A stretch of 32,683 nt of DNA from Chara braunii (GCA_003427395.1 BFEA01000304.1:1259427-1292109), one strand, 5' to 3'; shown: positions 18,876-29,557, counted from the first letter of the stretch. Notes: a model not told the origin generated them from the letters alone. A program made the numbers and translations.

Positions 18876-20034
18876 GTATAGTTCCAGTTTACTCGCCCTC
18901 TCCAGGCCTGGATTGGGCGAACCCTCGTCGTTGGGGAGGAGGGTACGCCACCGTTCGTTCTTCTCCTTATAGAACGGACGAAACTTCGATTTGGGTTCCC
19001 GCTGGCCGGGGGAAGGCGAGCGAAGGCGAGCGAAGGCGCAAGCAAAGGGGCGCGACCGATTGCCGTCGTTTTTTTTTCGGGTCAAGCATGGTGACTACCC
19101 GTCACCGCCTGTCTGCACTGCTGCGGCGGGGATCGTGTCGAACGCCGGTGGAGCTGTGGCGGAAATTACAGGACCGCTTGCTCCCCGGGATCTCGCCTGA
19201 CGCGCGCTGGCGCGCTGACTGGTTGACTAGTTGTGAATTGGGGCCGAACGAGGTGGCGGCAGTCGTGGCAGGTCGGGTGGGGGTTGATGGGTTGGTCAAT
19301 ACGGCAGCTATACTATAGTGAGGGCAAGCATAAGCAGGTGTTGGAAGAGGAATAAGCAGCAGCGGAGGGGCGAATAATGCGGCAGAGAAGAGCGGAGGCC
19401 ATTGAGGTAACACATCCTCAGTCCATAATCATGTCAGCGGTGAGGTGTTGGGTGGGTCACAAAGGGGGGTCATCTCGAAGCATGGGGGGGAGGAAGTGAT
19501 CGAATGTGGCGGGCGGCTCCACCGGAATTGGTCTCACCTCCGCTGCGGAGGCTGCGTGCGGAAGCAATCGAGGCACGGAGTAGGGAGGAGAGAGGAGACA
19601 GGAGAAAGGAGGGACGACGTGCGTTGGAGATGCTTGTTCTGGCATAGGGAAAACCACAAGAGCATAGATGCACGTGATACCATCGTAGGGGTGGGCATCT
19701 TACCTGTCTCCCCCTTCTTTTGTTGCCTTCGTGGGGCAGAGCAGGTAAACCTTGACTGGCATGGGGAGGGGAGGGGAGTGACGAAGATCGAATGATGATG
19801 CTGACATAGTGTCCTCTCTACGGTTAGGAATGGGGCATTTGAGAAGGAGAGCTTACGAGACAGATCGGGTAAGGTAGTTGCCATTCAATGTTTCTCTCCT
19901 CGCATTCCATTGCGGTGAGAAGTAATGTCAGAAGAGTAGGCCTAGGGCCGATGTTGTACCCTGCATGAGGTGGCAACCCCCCGCCCTAATTGGTGGAAAG
20001 AGTGAGCACACGCGGGTCACATTGCAGATTTACA

Positions 20035-20282
20035 CCGCCACACACTCCATCGTCATCACCCATCATCATCATTATCATCATCACCCATCATCATTATTAT
20101 CATCATCATCACCCGTCATCATTATTATCATCATCACCCATCATCATTATTATCAGCACCACCCATCATCATTATTATCATCATCACCCATCATCATCGC
20201 CTAATATCAGCCCCATCCACCATCATCATCCTATGTCATCATCCATCATCATCCATCATCATCCATCATCCATTGTAATTAT
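20035..20282. repeat. ATC/ATT trinucleotide minisatellite
   Basis: Units such as CACCCATCATCATTATTATC recur every 30-36 bp about five times, followed by CATCATCC repeats. It lies about 300 bp upstream of the GCN1 ATG and is open in several frames only because of its composition. Confidence 0.85.
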
Positions 20283-20409
20283 CAGCCGTCATTATCGTAA
20301 TCGCTGTGTCCTGGTATAATGTCAGGAGAGGCTTAGGGAAAAAAAAACTCTCCAGACAAGGCAGCATACGCGGCGGCGGACCGGCGGAAGCTGGGGATTT
20401 GGGAGTGAG

Positions 20410-20536
20410 GTAAGTAGTCTTCCCCTTCCTGGTGACAACGTAGGGTTGAAATTAAGTAAGCACTTAGTGTTACGTGGAACAATTGGGAGGGGGAAGGAGA
20501 GGGGGGCTAATTAATCGCTTACTGGGGGTTGCACAG
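20410..20536 (+). promoter_or_regulatory. Candidate 5'-UTR intron of GCN1
   Basis: GAG/GTAAGT at 20407-20415 is a textbook 5' splice site. A CTAAT branch-like word at 20507-20511 is followed by TTGCACAG ending at 20536 (an alternative AG is at 20541). Removing this segment would leave a short leader before the ATG at 20573. It is inferred from sequence signals only. Confidence 0.4.
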
Positions 20537-20572
20537 CACAGACGATCAGCCGCTCATCAAGTCAAGATCAGG

Positions 20573-23500
20573 ATGGACGCTCCAGGCTTCGACTCTGCGT
20601 CCCTTCGCGTCACGTCGTCGTCCACGAAGACAAGGGTTCACGTTTTCGAATCCAGTGTGATGGCTGCTTTGGACGATCCAGGTCTGGACATGGCAGAGAG
20701 TGCGGCGGATATCGTGACTGTGATATTTAAGACCGTGCACATCTACGAGGACCGGACGTCGCAAGCGGCGGTAGAGAGGGCCATCGAGAGGGGTCTCGCC
20801 CGGGGCCAAGCGTTCACCAAGTCCTTCGCAGGTACACTCCTCCAGATCGGCGAGAAGGCCTTGAAGGGAATGGGGGTTGGTCTCTGTCTGAAGTTGCTCC
20901 GCTGGAGTTGTTTGCTGATGAGGAGATGCCCCGAGCTCTTTGGCGCGAAGACGGGATTCGCTCGGATCGCCGCACTGCAGGCGGCTTTTCTCACCCGTCT
21001 GTTTGAGGGAGGAGGCCCTCGAGTGAAACGGGTTGCTCGCAAGGCCTTTGCTCGGTTGCTGAGCGAGGTGGCACCGGCGTACGACCACTACGCGAACGTT
21101 CTGGATGCTGTGGACTCTTCGGGCTACGATTTCTGTGGCCTAGTCTGGGCATTGCTGGAGTTCGCGGCGGGCAAGCCCAACCGCACGGCGCTGATGGAGA
21201 AGCACAAGGGAGTGTTTCTTGAACTCTGCACCAAACGTGTGCTTAGCTCCAGGCAGAAGCCGCCCAAGAGCGCCATGGGGTGTTTTCGGCCCCTGCTGCG
21301 CGGCTTGAGCCATGAGGAGTTTGCGACGGCGCTGCTGCCGACGGCCGTGAAAATGCTGAAGCGCAATCCGGAGGTAGTGATGGAGGCGGTTGGGCAGATG
21401 GTGGCTGACGTCAGCCTGGACATGAGCAAGTACATGGGCGATTTCCTGCCCACCCTGTTCCAGCAAGCGCGGCACAACGACGAGGGGACACGGAGAAGTG
21501 CGCTGGCGGTGGTGAAGAACCTGGTCTTGCAGAGCAGCGACCTCGATTCCGTCTCGACGACCGTCGACGCAGCCAGATCTATTTTTAGTGGGAGTGAAGG
21601 CAAGCTCACGGTTTGGCATCAACGAGCAGGAATGATCGGAGTAATCAGCACAGTATCGGAGGTGAAAGGCAGCGTAAAGGCGGTGGCGGCTCTGAGCGCG
21701 GGAGTGTGCTCCTTCCTCGTGAAAGCGTACACGGAGGAAGTGAACGAGGACGTGAAATTGGCCGCGCTGGCGGCACTCGGCGAGTGGCTGCCCAGGGCAG
21801 GCCCCGACGTGCCAAAGGAGGTGACCAGCTTCTTTGCACAGGGATTGAAGGAGAAAGAATCTCTCCGCAGAGCGCATTTGCGTTGCCTGAGAGCCGCTTT
21901 CAGGAACGGTGACCTGCGGACGAAGGTTTCGCAGAGCCTGGTCGATGCGCTCATCGGGCTGGTGAAGGCCGGGGCGCAGAAGCCTCTTCAGCGCGTGGAT
22001 GGCGTGTACGCCCTGCTGCTGGTCTCGTTGATCGGCGCGGTGGACACCGCGGCGGAGGACAAGCTGGTCAAGGAGAAAGTGTGGCCCGTCGTCCTGCAGA
22101 AGGATTCTCCTCTCCTCTCCTCGGCTGTGGTGGGCAAACTCTCGGCCGAGGATTGTGTCGCCCTCGCGGAACTCGCCGAGGTGATCCTCCTGCAGTTTTC
22201 CCCGAGGCTAGACCAGAACCCTGACGGAGCGAGGGACCTGTTTCAGCTTCTGGTTTTCCTGATGACTTATCCATTGTCGTGGGACGTGAGGCGGACGGCG
22301 ATCGCAGCAGCGAACAGGTGCCACACAGCGTCGGCAGGGCTCTCGGAATCCTTGCTGGATGCGTACTGCGCGTGGCTTGCTGTCTGGGAGGAGAGGATGG
22401 CGGCGCAGTCCTGTGCCGGCGGGTTTGATTCCGGAGCCGAAGCGGGCGGCGGCGGCGGCGGCGGCGGCGGAGACAGCGCTGCTATCATCCCGGCGGGAGA
22501 GATACTGACGAAGGCCCTGGCGGCCATCGCCTCACCCGCCACGGCCAGCAAACCAGGCGTAGCTGCGAGGCTTCTCCTCTGTGCGCACCACCAAGTGGTC
22601 GTGCGGGGCAAGCGGAAGGGCGTCGCATGGGCGGTGGTGGAGAGATCTCTGACCAAGAGAGGCGTCAGCGTCAGGTCTGTGCTAGTGTCCAGCGCGTCTG
22701 TAGTTTGCAAGATCTTGCTTGGCCCTGCTGGCCTCACGAGTGGCGGCAGGGGAGGGAAACCTCAGGAGCAAGCTGCATTGGCCGCTCTGGGCACGGCCAT
22801 GAAGTTTTTCCCCGCCCAGATTTATCCGCACCTTCTGCAGGCTCTGGATGCCATGGGCGATAGATCCGCCCACGACTCTCTGACGGAGAGAGAGGTGAAG
22901 ATTTTCAGGACCCCAGAGGGAGTGTTGTCGACCGAAGACGGCGTTTACGTAGCGGAGGTCGTGAGGGATCGCAACGTCAGGCACGCACGAGGGCGTTTCA
23001 AGCTGTACGACGATGCTACGGAGAACGACCCGCCGCCTCCGCCTCCTCCCAAGGAAGTGCCAAGGGAAAGGCCGTCGCAGAAGTCCCTGTCGTCGTCGAC
23101 GAAACGCACCGCTGGCGGAGGGGGAGCCAAAAAGGCGGTCGATTCCGGAAAGACGGCCAAGGAGGAGGCGCGGGAAGCGCAGCTGGCGGAGGAGGCTGCG
23201 GTTCGCCAGCGTATCGCCGCGATCAAGGATCGCTTGGCGCTTGTGCTGCAAGCTCTCGCCGTATCTGCTGTGTCTTGTCCTCGGTTCAGCCACGACCAAC
23301 TTCCTGCTTTGGCAGATCGCATTCTCCCTTTGTTGAAGTCTCCGATCGTCAGCGATGAAGCCTTCGATGCCCTGAAATTGACCGCAACTTGCGTCGCACC
23401 CCGACTGAGAGATCATAGTCTGGACGTCGCGGCGGCTCTCCGGCTCGTTGTCGTTTCCCCCGACTCCGTCCTCAGGGACTTGAAAGGTTCCGCGGATCAG

Positions 23501-26500
23501 CAGCAGCCCGCCAGGAAGACGAAACTGCAGGAGAAGCCGGTTGTCGAACGCGTCACGATCGGCCTGTCGGCCGCGTGTCAAGATGGACCCGTGCCCGTCG
23601 CGACCTTCGTTTTCTCTTTCCCAGTGATCGAGCACGTTCTGCTGGCTCCCGCCAAGACGAAGCTGCATGACGATTTGTTGCAGGTCTTGTCGTTGCATGC
23701 GTCTCCTGGGGACAACCTGCCCCGGCAGCGCATGATAAGGGTGCTCTACCATGCGCTAGGGTGTGTGCCGCTGTACCAGGAACGGATAAGGCACATTCTC
23801 CGCGAGCTGGCGAAGGGACTGGGCGACGAGCAGGTCTCGGATGCTCTGGACGGCCTGTACTCGAGCCATAGCCATGTCCGGGCGGCGTGCCTGGACTCGT
23901 TGGAGTTCATACCGGCTCTCGAGAGTGGACGTGCGCCGCCGAACTCGGCGGTGGCGTCGGCTCTGTGGATGGCCATGCACGACCCCGATGAGCAAAATAC
24001 GCAAGCGGGAGAGGATATCTGGGACATGTACGGGCATTCCCTGGGGACGGACTATGCGCAGGGCCTCACCAAAGCGCTCTCGCATCCCAACCTGAATGTT
24101 CGTCAGGCGGCCGCCGGGGGGCTCGCTGCGGCCATGGAAACTTACCCCGCAACGGTCGCAGAGACGCTGTCCGCACTTTTCTCGCTGTACATACGCGATG
24201 TTCCGGTAGGGAGGGGGGATCACGATCCTTCGTGGGAAGGGAGAGAAGGGGTGGCCCTCGCTCTGAAAGCCTGCGCCAAAGAGCTCACCACGAGAGACCT
24301 TCCCGCCGTGGCAACCTTCCTGATCTCCAGAGCCCTGGCCGATCTGAACAGCGACGTGAGGTACAGAATGGTGGATGCCGGGGTCACCATCATTGACGTT
24401 CACGGGAAGACCAACGTCGGCCTTCTCCTTCCCATCTTTGAGAACTACCTCGACAAGAAGGCAGCGGACGAGGAGAGGTACGATCTGGTCAGGGAAGGAG
24501 TCGTGGTGTTCATGGGCGCTCTCGCCAAGCACATGTCGCCGGAGGATCCGAAGATCGGAGCCATCGTCGAAAGGATGCTGGAAGTTCTCAACACCCCATC
24601 TGAGTCGGTGCAGCGTGCGGTGTCCAACTGTTTGCCTCCTCTCATGCACTCCCCGCAGGCCAAACCTGAAGAGCTGATCGGGAGGCTGATCAAACGGTTG
24701 TTGGAAGCAGACCGGTATGGTGAGAGAAGAGGAGCGGCCTTCGGCCTTGCAGGTGCTGTTAAGGGGCTCGGGATCTCCTCCCTCAAAGCATACGGAATAA
24801 TGGACAAGCTGAAGACCGGTGTCGAGGATAAGGCTTCGGCAAAGTCCCGAGAAGGAGCTCTGTTTGCGTTCGAATGCCTCTGTGAGAAGATGGGCCGGCT
24901 CTTTGAACCGTACGTAATACACATCTTGCCACTCCTCCTGGCCTCCTTCTCAGATCCCAATGTCGCGGTGAGAGAGGCGACGGATGCTGCCGCAAGGGGC
25001 ATTATGGCACAACTGAGTGGGCAGGGAGTAAAGCTGGTGCTGCCGGCTTTGATGAGGGGCTTGGAGGACAAGGCCTGGCGAACCAAGCAGGGCAGCGTTC
25101 AGTTCCTGGGGGCCATGGCCTATTGTGCCCCCAAACAACTCTCCCAGTGCCTGCCCACCATTGTTCCCAAGCTGAGCGAAGTTCTGACTGATACTCACCC
25201 CAAAGTGCAGCTGGCGGCGCAGACTGCCCTTCAGCAAGTTGGAAGCGTCATTCGCAACCCCGAGATTGCCTCGCTCGTTCCCACTTTGCTCGTCAGCATT
25301 GCGGATCCGAACAAGCATACGAAGACGTCCCTCGACCTGTTGCTTCAGACAACGTTCGTGAACTCGGTGGATCCGCCGTCCCTGGCACTTCTCGTGCCGG
25401 TCGTGCACAGAGGACTGAGGGAGCGCAGCGCAGACACCAAGAAGAAGGCAGCTCAGATCGTGGGCAGCATGTGCTTGTTGGTGACAGAGCACAAGGACAT
25501 GATTCCGTACCTCGATCTGCTTCTGCCGGAGGTCAAGAAGGTGCTCGTTGACCCCATTCCAGAAGTCCGCACCGTAGCTGCAAGAGCCCTCGGGTCATTG
25601 ATCCAGGGCATGGGAGAGGAAAGGTTCGTGGACCTGGTGCCGTGGTTGCTGGAAACGCTCAAATCGGACACCAGCAGCGTGGAGCGCTCCGGTGCTGCAC
25701 AGGGTCTCAGCGAGGTCCTGGCTGCACTCGGACTGGAGTACTTCGAGGCGCGCTTGCCGGACATTCTGGTCAATTGTTCGCACCAGCGGGCTTCTGTCAG
25801 GGATGGGTATCTCACTCTCTTCAAGTACCTGCCAAGTGCGATTGGGCCCGAGTTCCAGGCTTACCTCAGCCAGGTACTGCCCGCCATCTTGGATGGGCTT
25901 GCAGATGAGAACGAGTCCGTACGAGATGCTGCACTCAGTGCGGGACATGTGCTCGTGGAGCACTATGCTCGCAGCTCCCTTCCCCTTCTCCTTCCGGTTG
26001 TTGAGGAGGGCATCTTTAATGACAACTGGAGGATTCGGCAGAGCTCTGTTGAGCTCCTGGGCGACCTGCTTTTCAAGGTGGCCGGAGCGTCGGGCAAGGT
26101 GCAACTGGAAGGAGGTAGTGATGACGAAGGTGCAAGCACAGAGGCACAGGGGAGGGCCATCATCGAGGTTCTTGGAAGGAACAAACGGAATGAGGTCTTG
26201 GCCGCAGTTTATATGGTTCGATCGGATGTCAGCCTGTCGGTTCGTCAGGCTGCGCTTCATGTCTGGAAGACCGTGGTCTCCAACACCCCAAGGACTCTCA
26301 AGGAAATCATGCCCGTTCTTATGCGTACACTGATCACATCCTTGGCTTCGACGTCCCCGGAGAGACGCCAGGTCGCTGGCCGAGCCCTGGGCGAGCTGGT
26401 TCGGAAGCTCGGCGACCGTGTTCTCCCATCAATTATTCCGATCCTCCGTGATGGTCTGCAGGATCAGTGTGGCAACACACGGCAGGGAGTTTGCTTTGGC

Positions 26501-28555
26501 CTAAGTGAAGTGATGGCAAGTGCAGGCAGGCAGCACCTCGCTGCATACATGAGCGATCTCATCCCTACCATTCGTGATGCCTTGTGTGACAGCGAGCCAG
26601 AAGTGCAAGAAGCTGCCGGTCAGGCCTTCAGCACACTTTATAAGAGTGCCGGCATGCATGCCATTGATGAGATCGTCCCTGCCTTGCTCCATGCCTTGGA
26701 AGATGAGCATCTGTCAGGACATGCTCTTGGTGGACTGAAGCAGATTCTGAGCGTCCGAACGGCAGCTGTGCTTCCCCACATATTACCAAAGCTTGTAAAG
26801 CCACCAATAACGGAGTTCAATGCGAACGCTTTAGCCGCATTGGCGGAGGTGGCAGGTGCAGGCCTTAATGCCCACCTTCCGACTGTGCTACCGCCGCTGA
26901 TCATGGGGATGTCAGCCTCTGGCAATCCGGATTCTACCAGAGCTGTGAAGTATGCAGCAGAGACTGTTGTCATGGGTGTTGATGATGAAGGCTTGGATGG
27001 TCTTATCACGGAGCTCAACAAAGGATTGGGCGACTCTCAGGCTAGCGTACGGACTGGCGCTGCAGAACTGACGGGATTCTTCTTCAAGAGTACGAGGCTG
27101 GACGTGGAGTACCATGTGCCGAACCTGATCACCACGCTCATTGTCATGCTCGGCGATCCGGACAAGGGCACAGTGAAGGCCGCATGGGAAGCCCTGGGAT
27201 TTGTAATTGGCACGATCCCGATTGAGGTCTTGCCATCGTACATCAAGTGTGTGCGTGACGCAATTCAGACGGCAAGGGACAAAGAGAGAAGAAAACGAAA
27301 GGGGGGGGCAATCTTGGTTCCGGGTCTCTGCTTGCCTAATGCACTTAAGCCGGTCCTTCCAATTTTCCATCAGGGTGTGATGACAGGCTCTGCGGAAATA
27401 AGGGAGCAAGCTGCGGATGGCCTGGGAGAGCTGGCTGACGTCACGCACGAGGATTCACTCAAACCATTTATTGTGAAGATAACGGGACCTCTGATTCGTA
27501 TCATCGGAGACAGGTTCCCATGGCAAGTGAAGAGCGCGATCTTGGGCACATTGAGCATAATCATTGGGAAAGCTGGTGATGGTCTGAAGCCTTTCGTCCC
27601 GCCCTTGCAGACCTCTTTTGTCAAGTGCCTGCAAGACGGTGCCAGACCTGTCAGGTCGCGAGCGGCAAGAGCTTTGGGAAAATTGGTCGTGCTCAGCCCA
27701 AGGGTCGATCCTCTTGTCAGTGAGCTTCTGTCGGGTGTCCATTCATCTGAAGGCGGGGTGAAGGAAGCCATGCTTGCTGCATTGAGCCGTGTACTGCTCA
27801 ATGCGGGTAAGAGTGTCAGTGCACCCGTGGTTGCGAAAGTTGGTCCAGCAGTGATCAACCTGCTTGACGTGGAGGATGACGAGGTCAGAGGCCTTGCATC
27901 TCGCTGCTTGGGCATAGCTTCACCGTTTATGGCAGATTCAGGTTATGACTGGCTGCTGCAGAGCATTACCTCTGTCAATCCGTCCGAACTGTGGACGATG
28001 CGCCATGGGGCAACAATGACGCTTGCCTCTGTCCTGAGGCATTCTGCCCATCGTGTTTTTGAATCTTCGGCAAGAGTCTCATGGGTCACAGCATCCATCC
28101 GACACCGGACTAAAGATGACAGGGTTCCAGTTCGTGTGTCAGTCGCAAAGGCCATAGGACGGCTGGTTGTCTTTCAAGTTATGGAGTCACTCTCTCCTTT
28201 CTCCATATCAGAGATGGTTTCTTTGCTGGCAAACCTCATTGCAGAAAAAACCAGTGATGTAAGGCGAAGAGCCATGGCCAGTGTGAAGTCCATTGCAAAG
28301 GCAAGAGCAGATGTGCTGACGCCATACCATTCAGTGCTAGGACCGCCCGTCGGAGACTGTCTGAAAGATGGCAATTCCCCCGTCAGAGTTGCTGCAGAGC
28401 GGTGTGCGCTGCATCTGTTCCAACTACCACGGGGAACCGAGTTTGTCCAAGCGGCACAGAAATACATGACAGGGTTGGATGCTCGGCGAATCGCAAAGCT
28501 GCCCGAGGTCAGTGATGTAAGTGATGACAGCGAGGGTGATGACGCCAATGATTAG
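20573..28555 (+). CDS. GCN1: eIF2-alpha kinase activator GCN1 (HEAT-repeat protein), single exon
   Basis: GCN1 binds stalled or collided ribosomes and, with GCN20, activates the kinase GCN2, which phosphorylates eIF2-alpha in the cytoplasm; the plant orthologue is ILITYHIA. The frame encodes 2660 residues, close to yeast and human (about 2670), almost wholly HEAT repeats. Residues about 1450-1790 form the eEF3-like core (DKAWRTKQGSVQFLGAMAYC, AALQQVGSV, PEVKKVLVDPIPEVR). The GCN2-binding region contains DKERRKRKGG (about 2236) and GPLIRIIGDRFPWQVKSAIL. GGSDDEGASTEAQGRAI is land-plant-like. A Gly run (about 625-634), a Pro run (820-826) and a charged linker lie in the N-terminal third. The tail is acidic. 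I chose ATG 20573 (A at -3, G at +4); the frame is open upstream to a GTG at 20474. No intron interrupts the coding region. Confidence 0.95.
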   Translation: MDAPGFDSASLRVTSSSTKTRVHVFESSVMAALDDPGLDMAESAADIVTVIFKTVHIYEDRTSQAAVERAIERGLARGQAFTKSFAGTLLQIGEKALKGMGVGLCLKLLRWSCLLMRRCPELFGAKTGFARIAALQAAFLTRLFEGGGPRVKRVARKAFARLLSEVAPAYDHYANVLDAVDSSGYDFCGLVWALLEFAAGKPNRTALMEKHKGVFLELCTKRVLSSRQKPPKSAMGCFRPLLRGLSHEEFATALLPTAVKMLKRNPEVVMEAVGQMVADVSLDMSKYMGDFLPTLFQQARHNDEGTRRSALAVVKNLVLQSSDLDSVSTTVDAARSIFSGSEGKLTVWHQRAGMIGVISTVSEVKGSVKAVAALSAGVCSFLVKAYTEEVNEDVKLAALAALGEWLPRAGPDVPKEVTSFFAQGLKEKESLRRAHLRCLRAAFRNGDLRTKVSQSLVDALIGLVKAGAQKPLQRVDGVYALLLVSLIGAVDTAAEDKLVKEKVWPVVLQKDSPLLSSAVVGKLSAEDCVALAELAEVILLQFSPRLDQNPDGARDLFQLLVFLMTYPLSWDVRRTAIAAANRCHTASAGLSESLLDAYCAWLAVWEERMAAQSCAGGFDSGAEAGGGGGGGGGDSAAIIPAGEILTKALAAIASPATASKPGVAARLLLCAHHQVVVRGKRKGVAWAVVERSLTKRGVSVRSVLVSSASVVCKILLGPAGLTSGGRGGKPQEQAALAALGTAMKFFPAQIYPHLLQALDAMGDRSAHDSLTEREVKIFRTPEGVLSTEDGVYVAEVVRDRNVRHARGRFKLYDDATENDPPPPPPPKEVPRERPSQKSLSSSTKRTAGGGGAKKAVDSGKTAKEEAREAQLAEEAAVRQRIAAIKDRLALVLQALAVSAVSCPRFSHDQLPALADRILPLLKSPIVSDEAFDALKLTATCVAPRLRDHSLDVAAALRLVVVSPDSVLRDLKGSADQQQPARKTKLQEKPVVERVTIGLSAACQDGPVPVATFVFSFPVIEHVLLAPAKTKLHDDLLQVLSLHASPGDNLPRQRMIRVLYHALGCVPLYQERIRHILRELAKGLGDEQVSDALDGLYSSHSHVRAACLDSLEFIPALESGRAPPNSAVASALWMAMHDPDEQNTQAGEDIWDMYGHSLGTDYAQGLTKALSHPNLNVRQAAAGGLAAAMETYPATVAETLSALFSLYIRDVPVGRGDHDPSWEGREGVALALKACAKELTTRDLPAVATFLISRALADLNSDVRYRMVDAGVTIIDVHGKTNVGLLLPIFENYLDKKAADEERYDLVREGVVVFMGALAKHMSPEDPKIGAIVERMLEVLNTPSESVQRAVSNCLPPLMHSPQAKPEELIGRLIKRLLEADRYGERRGAAFGLAGAVKGLGISSLKAYGIMDKLKTGVEDKASAKSREGALFAFECLCEKMGRLFEPYVIHILPLLLASFSDPNVAVREATDAAARGIMAQLSGQGVKLVLPALMRGLEDKAWRTKQGSVQFLGAMAYCAPKQLSQCLPTIVPKLSEVLTDTHPKVQLAAQTALQQVGSVIRNPEIASLVPTLLVSIADPNKHTKTSLDLLLQTTFVNSVDPPSLALLVPVVHRGLRERSADTKKKAAQIVGSMCLLVTEHKDMIPYLDLLLPEVKKVLVDPIPEVRTVAARALGSLIQGMGEERFVDLVPWLLETLKSDTSSVERSGAAQGLSEVLAALGLEYFEARLPDILVNCSHQRASVRDGYLTLFKYLPSAIGPEFQAYLSQVLPAILDGLADENESVRDAALSAGHVLVEHYARSSLPLLLPVVEEGIFNDNWRIRQSSVELLGDLLFKVAGASGKVQLEGGSDDEGASTEAQGRAIIEVLGRNKRNEVLAAVYMVRSDVSLSVRQAALHVWKTVVSNTPRTLKEIMPVLMRTLITSLASTSPERRQVAGRALGELVRKLGDRVLPSIIPILRDGLQDQCGNTRQGVCFGLSEVMASAGRQHLAAYMSDLIPTIRDALCDSEPEVQEAAGQAFSTLYKSAGMHAIDEIVPALLHALEDEHLSGHALGGLKQILSVRTAAVLPHILPKLVKPPITEFNANALAALAEVAGAGLNAHLPTVLPPLIMGMSASGNPDSTRAVKYAAETVVMGVDDEGLDGLITELNKGLGDSQASVRTGAAELTGFFFKSTRLDVEYHVPNLITTLIVMLGDPDKGTVKAAWEALGFVIGTIPIEVLPSYIKCVRDAIQTARDKERRKRKGGAILVPGLCLPNALKPVLPIFHQGVMTGSAEIREQAADGLGELADVTHEDSLKPFIVKITGPLIRIIGDRFPWQVKSAILGTLSIIIGKAGDGLKPFVPPLQTSFVKCLQDGARPVRSRAARALGKLVVLSPRVDPLVSELLSGVHSSEGGVKEAMLAALSRVLLNAGKSVSAPVVAKVGPAVINLLDVEDDEVRGLASRCLGIASPFMADSGYDWLLQSITSVNPSELWTMRHGATMTLASVLRHSAHRVFESSARVSWVTASIRHRTKDDRVPVRVSVAKAIGRLVVFQVMESLSPFSISEMVSLLANLIAEKTSDVRRRAMASVKSIAKARADVLTPYHSVLGPPVGDCLKDGNSPVRVAAERCALHLFQLPRGTEFVQAAQKYMTGLDARRIAKLPEVSDVSDDSEGDDAND
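22444..22472 (+). repeat. (GGC)n tract coding poly-Gly in GCN1
   Basis: An in-frame GGC run encodes about 10 glycines between N-terminal HEAT blocks, likely a flexible loop. It stays in frame. Confidence 0.85.
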
Positions 28556-29522
28556 GCCTTGTGTAGTTGGTGGCTGTGGGTCAGGTGTGCCATGTCCAAA
28601 AGTGGAGTTTGAATAATGGATGAGCTGAGGCTGTTGCTACCCGATTAGGCCTAGGTGGATTTGCCCAGGGGCTGGGAAGGGCAACACGCATGTACGTTGG
28701 CAGAATCATCATTTTTTCTCGCCATGTCTGAAGGAACTGGAGGATTCGAATTTCGATCTCAGGTCTCAGTGGCGAGGCATTGATGGCCAAAGATCATACT
28801 GTTACCTACTGGTAGAAATTTCGCTGTGTGGTAGGAAGTAGGCCCTTGGTAGGACAGGGTAGTTCATAGAAAGAATAGTCTAGACTTAAGACCAGGCAGT
28901 AGTAGAGTGTTGGCTATATGCGGTTGGGAGACGAGTAGTCTGGTGGAAAAGAGGACAGCGGACTAAGGACGGAAAGATGGTTGCTGGAAGACTCTGTCAA
29001 GGACAATGGCAGAAACCAACAAGGGAACCAGCAAGGGATGTTATAACTGTGGAAGCCCACATGTTTGTCTGAACCTTTGGGATTTCGGAAAGAAGGCCTA
29101 TAGGAGGGGAGTGATGAAGCCACGTTTTTGATGATTTGCTCATTTCGAGTTTTTAGACTGGAAAATCAGTGAGACATTGTGAGGTGAAGGGGGGGTGTGG
29201 CAACAGGGTAGGTGTTAGCTTGCAGTTTTCTCGGATTTAGACCAGCGAATCAATTGCCTGAGTTTACATTCAGGCCCTGGCAGAGAGGCAGAGGTGGAGG
29301 CAGTGGGTGGCCATAGAGGAAGGGTTATCGAGTGTTGTTTCTGATGTTTCAAAAACACATCTGAAAATGGTGACCGAACTACGCTTTCAGGTCCCTTTTC
29401 ATGGTTTTGCTGCCAGGATTTCTTTCTGTGTGTGTCGTTTGCAATGTCTCATCTAAGTTCTCTCTCATCTGGCTTGGGTGATTAGCGCTCTGTCTCAGGC
29501 ATCTGGAACCATGTGCTCTTCC

Positions 29523-29557
<35 letters not shown>

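Larger units (their letters stand above)
18081..20409. other. 5' flank of GCN1, GC-rich, no firm gene
   Basis: The stretch changes to GC-rich composition. It contains a 46-bp imperfect tandem repeat (18702 and 18748, both ACGTCCCTGGTCCGCACG), a short CCTAA array (18842-18875), GAAGGCGAGC repeats near 19013-19038 and an ATC-type minisatellite. A small + strand ORF with a true ATG (19088-19318, 76 codons) has no recognisable content. The promoter and 5' UTR of GCN1 probably lie here, but I could not identify a core promoter. Confidence 0.5.

Noticed and set aside
19088-19318. Small ATG-started + strand ORF of 76 codons upstream of GCN1
   Set aside because: No recognisable content, GC-rich background and no supporting signals; mentioned only within the flank description.
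20474-20572. N-terminal extension of GCN1 from a GTG codon
   Set aside because: The codon at 20474 is GTG, not ATG. The first in-frame ATG (20573) has a good context, and a possible intron covers part of the extension.
22682-24922. Long antisense open frames inside GCN1 (for example 22682-23752 and 23756-24922, -)
   Set aside because: They mirror GC-rich codons of a strongly conserved + strand gene and show no family motifs.
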